Assembly (NCBI GenBank): GCA_964511405.1
Contig: CAZEFK010000208.1
Span: 1-12,399, forward strand
Length of the DNA: 12,399 nt
Origin: CAZEFK01 sp964511405
Lineage (GTDB): Bacteria > Pseudomonadota > Alphaproteobacteria > Elsterales > Elsteraceae
Reading direction: 5' to 3'
Shown here: piece by piece, positions 7,638-12,399 of the stretch
Numbering within the stretch: position 1 is the stretch's first letter
Layout: each line of letters begins with the position of its first letter
The notes under the pieces: model-generated
What the model was told of the DNA's origin: nothing
The model's database searches: none
Seen by the model: the letters and a program-made list of their open reading frames with translations, nothing else
Program-made: the position numbers and the translations under genes

Positions 7638-8330
7638 CTATAGATGGCCGACCGCTTCGAGCAGGAGGTCCAGGACGGGACCTGGCGCCGTCACAATCGG
7701 CGCGTGGTCGACGGCGTGGGCGTGCACGCGGGCCTTCATGCGCCCGGCCATGAAGCGCTGATTGTCCTCGGCGATCATGCGGTCGCGCTCGGCCACCAGG
7801 AACCAGGACGGGCAGTCCCGCCACAGCGGCCGAGGCACGGGGACGGTGATGCACGCGACGGAGATCGGACGCTGGACGGCAAAGAGCAGGGCTGCGTCTT
7901 GCGGCGTGGCGTCTTGCGCAAAGGCCGTCGCAAAGGCTGCCTCGGGCAGATAGATCAGCCCGTGGGCGTCCGGTGCAAGCTTGGGCGCCTGCGGATGAGG
8001 ATCGGAGTGTGTAACCATGTCGGCCACGGTCTCGCCCTCGTCCGGGGCCAGGGCGGCGACATGGACGAGGGCTTTCACCTTGTCGCTGCGGGTGGCCGCG
8101 ATCACCGCCCCGGCATAGGCATGACCGGCGAGGACGACCGGGCCCGGAATCCGTTGCAAGGCCAGATCGAGGGCCGCGACATCGTCTTGGAACGATGTCA
8201 GCGGCAGCTGCGGTGCCACCACCCTGAAACCCTCGGTGAGGAGCGGCCGCATCACGCTCGACCAGCTCGACGCGTCGGCCCAAGCGCCATGGACGAGCAC
8301 CAGGCTGACTGGCTTGCCGCGGCTATTCAT
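7638..8330 (-). CDS. Alpha/beta-hydrolase family protein lacking the nucleophilic serine
   Basis: A 230-residue protein of the small alpha/beta-hydrolase group that includes plant esterase/hydroxynitrile-lyase-like proteins. It has HGAWADASSW (14-23) near the oxyanion hole, the elbow GHAYAG (69-74), D183 in AERDRM and H209 in VDHAPIV. The elbow residue that should be Ser is Ala71 (codon GCC, plus-strand 8118-8120). Asp and His of the triad remain, so classic ester hydrolysis is unlikely. The fold may serve a lyase, binding or cofactor-free role. I recall other members with a GHAYAG elbow, so this may be a subfamily trait rather than decay, but I could not check that. The frame is intact. ATG 8330 is chosen over upstream codons because GGAGGAGGAG (plus-strand 8334-8343) lies just before it and the protein then starts at a normal N-terminus. 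It is the first gene of the operon. Confidence 0.88.
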   Translation of the reverse strand: MNSRGKPVSLVLVHGAWADASSWSSVMRPLLTEGFRVVAPQLPLTSFQDDVAALDLALQRIPGPVVLAGHAYAGAVIAATRSDKVKALVHVAALAPDEGETVADMVTHSDPHPQAPKLAPDAHGLIYLPEAAFATAFAQDATPQDAALLFAVQRPISVACITVPVPRPLWRDCPSWFLVAERDRMIAEDNQRFMAGRMKARVHAHAVDHAPIVTAPGPVLDLLLEAVGHL

Positions 8331-8609
8331 CCGCTCCTCCTCCATTCCCTGACCACGAACCGGACAGAGGACAGACATCAGGGTTCCGGCGAACGATGCT
8401 GCCGACGGCGACGCGCCTCAATCTCTCGGTTTGGGTGGGGCCGACCTATACCTTCGGATAGCCCTGGTCATACCGGACGGCGGGCCGTTCGATCGAAGCA
8501 CCGGCTCGGAATGACAAAACCCCACCGGCGACGTTCGCCATGGGCAAGTTCGCGCTGCGCGGGCCTGGCGCGCGCGAGCTGGCGGCGCCGTCGGCTTGGA
8601 TCCGGGCCG
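8331..8609. other. Intergenic region upstream of the hydrolase operon
   Basis: No gene is supported here. The promoter of the minus-strand operon (first gene at 8330) should lie in this stretch, but I see no convincing -35/-10 pair. A perfect 10-bp palindrome, TTCGATCGAA, sits at 8488-8497 and could be a regulator site. The end nearest higA holds a weak terminator-like hairpin, listed separately. Confidence 0.4.
8516..8543 (-). terminator. Weak terminator-like hairpin downstream of higA
   Basis: Read on the minus strand after the higA stop, GGCGA-ACG-TCGCC (plus 8527-8539) forms a 5-bp stem. It is extended by CCA/TGG pairing (8522-8524 with 8541-8543) around a small bulge. GG and four T residues (plus 8516-8519) follow. 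The stem and T-tract are short, so this is a tentative end for the higBA transcript that would insulate the hydrolase operon downstream. Confidence 0.35.
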
Positions 8610-8888
8610 CTACGCCGCGGTGCTGACTTCGGCCGCGATACGCGCACCGAGGTCGCGCTCGGCGACGGCGAGCTCATAGGCGGTCTGCAGATTGGCCCAA
8701 AACCGCGGGCTGTTGCCGAAATAGCGGCCGAGCCTGAGCGCCGTCTCGGGCGAGATGCCGCGCTTGCCGTTGACGATGTCGGAGATCCGGCCGGAGGGCA
8801 GGCGCAGCGCCAGCGCCAGGCCGTTCATCGACAGGTTGCGAGCGGCGAGCTCGCGCTTCAGGACACGGCCGGGATGGATGGGCACCAT
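8610..8888 (-). CDS. higA: HigA-family antitoxin (XRE-type HTH)
   Basis: A 92-residue antitoxin with the family-typical start MVPIHPGRVLKREL. Its helix-turn-helix of the XRE/Cro type lies at about residues 18-58, with the recognition segment LPSGRISDIVNGKRGISPETALRLGRYF (core RISDIVNGKRGISPETALRL). A C-terminal helix at 60-90 probably contacts the toxin. From the family, it neutralises HigB and represses its own operon by binding a palindrome near the promoter, and such a palindrome is present at 9185-9205. Start ATG 8888 is preceded by TGAGG on the minus strand. It lies 8 nt after the toxin stop, in the toxin-first order characteristic of higBA. The module looks intact. Confidence 0.93.
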   Translation of the reverse strand: MVPIHPGRVLKRELAARNLSMNGLALALRLPSGRISDIVNGKRGISPETALRLGRYFGNSPRFWANLQTAYELAVAERDLGARIAAEVSTAA

Positions 8889-8896
8889 GGGCTGCC

Positions 8897-9175
8897 TCAG
8901 TGGTAATCGACGATCTCGACATCGTAGGCGTCACCGGCGTCGAAGCGGAAGCAGACCCGCCACGGCCCGTTGACAGTCATCGCCCACTGGTCCGCGCGAT
9001 CGCCGCTGAGCTTGTGCAGCCCGACCGATTTGAGCGGACTGAGGTCGCCGAGCGCGGTCGCCGCATCGAGGGCGGCGAGCAGGTCCTGGGCGGCTTCGGC
9101 GTCGAGACCGGAGAATTTGCACTTGCCGGTCTCGAACAGCCTGCGCGTCGCGCTGTTGGCCCAGGCCTTGATCAC
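8897..9175 (-). CDS. higB: HigB/RelE-family toxin (ribosome-dependent mRNA interferase)
   Basis: A 92-residue toxin of the usual HigB length. It begins MIKAWANSATRRLFETGK and holds the conserved core LHKLSGDRADQWAMTVNGPWR (first 20: LHKLSGDRADQWAMTVNGPW). R73 and the terminal EIVDYH (87-92, ending D90-Y91-H92) belong to the residue set associated with RNA cleavage and substrate positioning in HigB proteins. By family, it cuts translated mRNA in the ribosomal A site. The start codon is GTG (plus-strand 9173-9175). No Shine-Dalgarno precedes it, and the candidate promoter lies so close that the message may be leaderless. It is co-transcribed with higA, 8 nt downstream. Confidence 0.93.
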   Translation of the reverse strand: MIKAWANSATRRLFETGKCKFSGLDAEAAQDLLAALDAATALGDLSPLKSVGLHKLSGDRADQWAMTVNGPWRVCFRFDAGDAYDVEIVDYH

Positions 9176-9181
9176 AGGGTA

Positions 9182-9210
9182 AGCGTACTACGGCGCGCGT
9201 AGTACATCAA
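9182..9210 (-). promoter_or_regulatory. Candidate higBA promoter
   Basis: On the minus strand a -35-like TTGATG (plus 9205-9210) and a -10-like TACGCT (plus 9182-9187) are separated by exactly 17 bp. The -10 ends 6 nt before the GTG start of higB, so transcription would begin at or within a base or two of the start codon. The -35 matches the consensus at 4 of 6 positions. The -10 matches at 3 of 6, including the important T1, A2 and T6. Confidence 0.5.
9185..9205. promoter_or_regulatory. Palindromic operator of the higBA module
   Basis: Perfect 8-bp arms, GTACTACG (9185-9192) and CGTAGTAC (9198-9205), flank the 5-bp centre GCGCG. The site lies 9 nt upstream of the higB start and fills the spacer of the candidate promoter, touching both its -10 and -35. 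This is where a dimeric HigA, alone or with HigB, would block RNA polymerase. Position, symmetry and the presence of an HTH antitoxin support the call. Confidence 0.75.
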
Positions 9211-9452
9211 TGGCTGTTGCTAGTCCGACAATCGCGCGATGGTCGGCCCAGGCCGAGACACCGGACGCCTCCTCGATGTGATCGTTTCAGCGGAATAACA
9301 AATCCCCCGCCGGCGACAAGCCCTCAATCGATACGACAAGAATATCATCGCTCAACGTTCCGTGTATTGGACCCGACGTATCCGATGGACCTATGTCTCT
9401 GCAGCGAAGTCGGCGATCGGAGGACTTCCCGTCTTTCGCCCGCAAAACCGTC

Positions 9453-9458
9453 GGAGGA
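9453..9458 (+). promoter_or_regulatory. Strong ribosome binding site that sets a TTG start
   Basis: GGAGGA lies 5 nt before the TTG at 9464-9466 and is the only good Shine-Dalgarno near the 5' end of the lyase-family gene. It argues against the longer open frame starting at 9362, whose extra N-terminal residues do not resemble the family. Confidence 0.75.
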
Positions 9459-9463
9459 AGGTC

Positions 9464-10345
9464 TTGGCTGAACCGCACATAACGGCGCTGCGAAACCTCC
9501 TGGCCGCACGGCGCGGTGTCCTGCTGCCGGGGGCATCGGACGCATTGGCCGCGCGCATCATCGCCGACCTCGGCTTCCACGCGGTCTATCTGACCGGGGC
9601 TGGGCTGACGAACGCGTCGCTCGGCATGCCGGACCTCGGCTTCGTGACTCTGAGCCAGCTGACCGAGCGCACGATGGCGATCCGCAATGTCGTGGACCTG
9701 CCCCTGATCGTGGATGCCGACACCGGCTTCGGCAATGCGGTGAACGTTGCGCACACCGTCCGCATGCTCGAGCGCGCCGGGGCCAGCGCCATACAGCTCG
9801 AAGACCAGACGATGCCGAAGCGCTGCGGCCATTTCAGCGGCAAGGACGTGGTCCCGGCTGCCGAGATGGTCAGCAAGATCAAGGCGGCGGCCGATGCGCG
9901 CCGCGACGGGCTGGTGATCGTCGCCCGTACCGATGCGCGGGCGGTCCAAGGGTTCGAGGCCGCGATCGACCGCGCCGGCCGATACGCCGAGGCCGGTGCC
10001 GAGGTCACGTTCGTGGAGGCACCTGACACGCTCCAGGAGGTGCGGCTGATCCCGCAGCGCCTCGCGGTCCCCCAGCTCGTCAATATCGTCGTCGGCGGCA
10101 AGACCCCCACGATCGACCAGGCCGCTGCGGCCGAGATGGGCTTCGCGCTTCTGCTCTACGCCAATGTCGCGCTGCAGGGCGCCATCCACGGCATGCAGGC
10201 GGCCCTTGGGGCGCTCCAGCAGCGCGGCGCCGTGGACGAGGCGAGCGGGCTCCTGGCCACCTTCGCCGAACGGCAACGCCTGGTCGGCAAGCCGGCGTTC
10301 GACGCCCTGGAGCGGCGCTACGCCGTCGCCGGAGATGCGCCGTGA
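9464..10345 (+). CDS. Isocitrate lyase/PEP mutase superfamily enzyme
   Basis: A 293-residue (beta/alpha)8 enzyme of the PEP mutase/isocitrate lyase superfamily. Visible motifs are the substrate-loop region YLTGAG (42-47), metal-site acidic residues D84 and D86 in VDADTGFGN, E113-D114 in QLEDQ, and the catalytic gate PKRCGHFSGK with C121. R156 lies in VARTDA. The KRCGH cysteine is typical of the C-C lyase branch (2-methylisocitrate lyase, dimethylmalate lyase, carboxyvinyl-carboxyphosphonate mutase-like) rather than phosphonate-forming PEP mutase. The likely reaction is Mg-dependent cleavage of a substituted malate or isocitrate. True AceA is much longer, and PrpB is not supported because no methylcitrate synthase is adjacent. 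The TTG start at 9464 is fixed by GGAGGA at 9453-9458. Its stop overlaps the start of the next gene by 4 nt (GTGA), implying translational coupling. Confidence 0.9.
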   Translation: MAEPHITALRNLLAARRGVLLPGASDALAARIIADLGFHAVYLTGAGLTNASLGMPDLGFVTLSQLTERTMAIRNVVDLPLIVDADTGFGNAVNVAHTVRMLERAGASAIQLEDQTMPKRCGHFSGKDVVPAAEMVSKIKAAADARRDGLVIVARTDARAVQGFEAAIDRAGRYAEAGAEVTFVEAPDTLQEVRLIPQRLAVPQLVNIVVGGKTPTIDQAAAAEMGFALLLYANVALQGAIHGMQAALGALQQRGAVDEASGLLATFAERQRLVGKPAFDALERRYAVAGDAP

Positions 10346-11331
10346 GGGCGCTTCAGATCGACCGGTATGGCGGCCCGGAGGTGATCGTCCGCCGCGACCT
10401 GCCGGTGCCGCGGCCCGGCCCCGGGGAGGTGCTGATCCGGCTTGCCTATTCCGGCATCAACTTCATGGACATCCACACGCGCCAAGGCAAATACGCCCGA
10501 TCCCGGACCTATCCCCAGCGGCTGCCGACCACGCTCGGCATCGAGGGTGCCGGGACCATCGAAGCGGTTGGCGGCGGGGTCGAGGGGTTCCGGCCGGGGG
10601 ATCGGGTTGCCTACTGCCTGTCCTGGGGCAGCTATGCCGACTACGCTGTCGTGGCCGCGTGGCGCGCGGTGCCGGTTCCCGACGCGATCTCGCTCGAATT
10701 GGCCGCCGCGTCGATGTTCCATGGGCTGACCGCGCACTACCTGGCCTACGATCTCGGCAAGTTCGGGCCGGGCGTGACCGCCCTTGTCCATTCGGCCTCC
10801 GGCGGCATCGGCCAGCTGCTGCTGCAGATCGGCGCCCGGCTCGGGGCGACGATCTACGCCACCACCAGCACCGAGGCCAAGGCCCAGGTCGCCCGCGAGC
10901 GCGGCGCGGCCGAAGCGCTTCTGTATGACGACGGCCGGTTCGCCGACCAGGTGCGCGACCTGACCGGCGGACGCGGCGTGGACGTCGTGTTCGATGCCGT
11001 CGGCCGGCCGACGCTGCGGGACAGCATGCGGGCGACCCGCACCAAGGGGCTGGTCGTCAGCTTCGGCAGCGTCGGCGGCAACCTCACCGACCTCGATCCC
11101 ATCGAACTCGGCGAGGCCGGCTCGCTGTTCCTCAGCCGGCCGCGCCTGGCGGACTACCTGACGGACGCCGCGACGATCCGCCGGCGTGCCGCCAACGTCT
11201 TCGCCGGCCTGACCGAAGGCGCCCTGTCGATCCACATGGCGGGAAGGTACACGCTCGACACCGCGGAGCAGGCCCATGAGGACCTGGAGAGCAGAAACAC
11301 GGTGGGAAAGCCGCTGATCGCAATCACCTGA
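10342..11331 (+). CDS. Zinc-free MDR-family NADPH:quinone oxidoreductase-like protein
   Basis: A 329-residue medium-chain dehydrogenase/reductase. The N-terminal GroES-like domain contains GGPEVI, GPGEVLIRLAYSGINFMD and the conserved LGIEGAGTIEAVGGGVEGF..GDRVAY region. The Rossmann domain contains HSASGGIGQLLLQIGARLGA (150-169), the nucleotide-binding glycine motif of quinone oxidoreductases. The cysteines of the structural zinc lobe and the catalytic zinc ligands of alcohol dehydrogenases are absent, so this is the QOR branch: NADPH-dependent reduction of quinones or of activated double bonds. The GTG start at 10342 overlaps the upstream stop, with GGAG at 10331-10334 at 7-nt spacing. Coupling to the lyase-family gene suggests a shared pathway, in which one enzyme cleaves a branched acid and the other reduces an unsaturated product. 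That pathway is inference. Confidence 0.92.
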   Translation: MRALQIDRYGGPEVIVRRDLPVPRPGPGEVLIRLAYSGINFMDIHTRQGKYARSRTYPQRLPTTLGIEGAGTIEAVGGGVEGFRPGDRVAYCLSWGSYADYAVVAAWRAVPVPDAISLELAAASMFHGLTAHYLAYDLGKFGPGVTALVHSASGGIGQLLLQIGARLGATIYATTSTEAKAQVARERGAAEALLYDDGRFADQVRDLTGGRGVDVVFDAVGRPTLRDSMRATRTKGLVVSFGSVGGNLTDLDPIELGEAGSLFLSRPRLADYLTDAATIRRRAANVFAGLTEGALSIHMAGRYTLDTAEQAHEDLESRNTVGKPLIAIT

Positions 11332-11334
11332 ACG

Positions 11335-12231
11335 CTATTTCGGTTCGCCCGACGCGACACAGTCGCCGGTCGCTAACAGATTGCGCAGCAGGGGGGATTG
11401 GTTTTCGCTCCGGTACGCCAGGTGCAGATCCGCGGCCAGGTCGCTCCCGCGCAGCCCCAGGAACCGAACGGCATCGGGCCGCAGCGAGGTCATGCAGTGC
11501 GGCACGATCGCGATGCCGATCGACGCCGCGACGAGGTTGATGGTGGACGTCATCTGGGGACTGTGCTGGACGACCCGTGGCTGGAAGCCGGCGGCGATGC
11601 AGGCCGCGACGACCATTTCGGACAGGCCGTAGCCGCCATTGCGCGGGTAGAGGACGAAGGCTTCGTCGCCGAGCTCGGCCAGATGCACCTGCGAGCGGCC
11701 GGCCAGTTGGTGCTGGCGGGGAACGGCGACGACCAGCCCCTCGGTCGAGACGAAGCGGCTGGCTATTCCGGTTCGGTCGACGGGCGGTCGGATGAACGCG
11801 GCGTCGATGGTACCGGCATGGAGTCCATCCAGCAGCCGGCTGGTGCGGCTTTCCTCCAGGCCCAGCTCGACCTTGGGCCAGCGCAGTCGAAATCCGCTGA
11901 GAATCTGGGTGACGACGGGGTTGAAGCCGGCCGACCCGGTAAAGCCGACCCGCAGGGTCCCGGTGTCACCCTGTCCCGCCGACCGGGCGACCGACACCGC
12001 CTGGTTGGCGCGATCGAGCACGGCGCGCGCCTCCACCAGGAACAGGATGCCCGCCTCGGTGAGGACGATGCGGCGGCCGATGCGCGCAAACAGCTCGACG
12101 CCGAGTTCAGCCTCCAGGGCTTTGATCTGCTGGGTCAGGGGCGGCTGTGCGATGTTCAGGCGCGCCGCCGCCCGGGTGATGTTCAGCTCCTCCGCCGCGA
12201 CGACGAAATAGCGCAGATGTCTCAGTTCCAT
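11335..12231 (-). CDS. LysR-type transcriptional regulator (BenM/CatM-like)
   Basis: A 298-residue LTTR. The N-terminal winged HTH (1-60) reads MELRHLRYFVVAAEELNITR then AAARLNIAQPPLTQQIKALE, with AELGVELFAR and LTEAG after it. A linker helix (62-88) leads to the periplasmic-binding-protein-like effector domain (~91-290) starting TLRVGFTGS. The HTH sequence is close in style to regulators of aromatic-acid catabolism such as BenM, CatM and PcaQ, but the effector cannot be predicted. It converges on the MDR gene, with stops 3 bp apart. LysR proteins usually act on a divergently transcribed target, which here would lie beyond the right edge. Control of the lyase/MDR pair is possible but not shown. 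ATG 12231 gives the canonical LTTR N-terminus and has no strong ribosome binding site. Confidence 0.93.
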   Translation of the reverse strand: MELRHLRYFVVAAEELNITRAAARLNIAQPPLTQQIKALEAELGVELFARIGRRIVLTEAGILFLVEARAVLDRANQAVSVARSAGQGDTGTLRVGFTGSAGFNPVVTQILSGFRLRWPKVELGLEESRTSRLLDGLHAGTIDAAFIRPPVDRTGIASRFVSTEGLVVAVPRQHQLAGRSQVHLAELGDEAFVLYPRNGGYGLSEMVVAACIAAGFQPRVVQHSPQMTSTINLVAASIGIAIVPHCMTSLRPDAVRFLGLRGSDLAADLHLAYRSENQSPLLRNLLATGDCVASGEPK

Positions 12232-12290
12232 CGGAACACGCGATGTAACGGGAGCAAAAGTCCGGGCGAGCGGTGCGTGTGCGCCCCCCC

Positions 12291-12320
12291 TTCGTCATCC
12301 CCGCGCAAGCGGGGATCCAG
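12291..12320. repeat. REP-like dispersed intergenic hairpin repeat
   Basis: ATCCCCGC (12297-12304) and GCGGGGAT (12309-12316) are perfect 8-bp arms around the loop GCAA. The flanks GTC (5') and CCAG (3') give the 'GTCATCCCCGC..GCGGGGATCCAG' pattern I know as a very common intergenic repeat in proteobacteria. Its spurious translation on the minus strand contains the familiar WIPACAGMT peptide. It lies 60 bp upstream of the LysR start. Only one copy is in this window, so the repeat status comes from prior knowledge. Confidence 0.75.
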
Positions 12321-12399
12321 CCGTTGTGGCAAGCCGGCCGCCAACATACTGGATATTGCCGGCGAGCCAACTGATAGGGGTCGGGAAGGTTTGGCCTCC

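Noticed and set aside
6496..7761. Long plus-strand open frame (421 residues) opposite the two operon genes
   Set aside because: It spans parts of two well-supported minus-strand genes and the gap between them, has no recognisable domain, and is explained by codon bias.
6751..8283. Reading the second hydrolase as a 510-residue fusion beginning inside the first hydrolase
   Set aside because: The extra N-terminal part is the first hydrolase in a wrong frame. ATG 7596 with AGGAG gives a full-length normal protein.
9330..9382. GATACG ... CGTATC inverted repeat upstream of the lyase gene
   Set aside because: The arms are only 6 bp and 41 bp apart, so it is likely chance.
9362..9463. Longer N-terminus for the lyase-family protein
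   Set aside because: The added residues are Arg-rich and unlike the family, and the strong ribosome binding site is directly before TTG 9464.
12107..12370. Small minus-strand frame containing WIPACAGMT
   Set aside because: This peptide is the usual false translation of a dispersed intergenic repeat, and the rest overlaps the LysR N-terminus in another frame.
1..12399. CRISPR array, tRNA/rRNA, transposase or phage genes, or a multi-gene defence island
   Set aside because: No regularly spaced repeats, RNA gene signatures, recombinase or transposase motifs, or defence nuclease/helicase genes were seen. The only defence-like element is an ordinary higBA module.

Overview
The window is GC-rich (by eye about two thirds G+C), gene-dense and has strong third-position G/C bias. 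This bias produces long open antisense frames over most genes. A FixJ/NodW-type response regulator paired with a PAS kinase of the FixL/NodV type suggests an alphaproteobacterium of the Rhizobiales/Rhodospirillales kind. So does an intergenic repeat of the widespread 'CCCCGC-loop-GCGGGG' family. This is inference from gene style; no rRNA, tRNA or marker gene is present to fix the taxon.

Layout. (1) 1-145: C-terminal end of a short-chain dehydrogenase/reductase-like protein, cut by the window edge. (2) 274-5237, plus strand: a regulatory block. It holds a very large one-component regulator (OmpR-type winged helix, STAND/NB-ARC-like ATPase, long helical repeat tail), then a FixJ-like response regulator, then a soluble PAS histidine kinase. 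(3) 5298-8330, minus strand: a three-gene metabolic operon, transcribed from 8330 downward. It encodes an alpha/beta-hydrolase whose nucleophile position is Ala, a second alpha/beta-hydrolase with an Asp nucleophile (epoxide hydrolase/dehalogenase style), and a flavoprotein disulfide reductase. The kinase and the reductase converge on a 34-nt inverted repeat. (4) 8610-9175, minus strand: a HigBA-type toxin-antitoxin module. Its palindromic operator lies between a candidate -35 and -10, and the geometry predicts a leaderless toxin message. (5) 9464-11331, plus strand: two translationally coupled genes, a PEP-mutase/isocitrate-lyase superfamily enzyme (TTG start, strong ribosome binding site) and a zinc-free quinone-oxidoreductase-type MDR protein. 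(6) 11335-12231, minus strand: a LysR regulator of the BenM/CatM type, ending 3 bp from the MDR gene. (7) 12232-12399: non-coding, with a dispersed-repeat hairpin.

How they work together. The regulatory block looks like signal sensing with a local two-component pair; its targets cannot be read from the sequence. The minus-strand operon and the PEP-mutase/MDR pair both look like small-molecule catabolism or detoxification cassettes. The toxin-antitoxin module sits between them, as is common in accessory DNA. I found no CRISPR array, transposase, phage gene or clear new defence system. The most distinctive observations are the nucleophile-less hydrolase, the layout of the higBA control region, the perfect-arm hairpin between convergent operons, and the coupled lyase/MDR pair.
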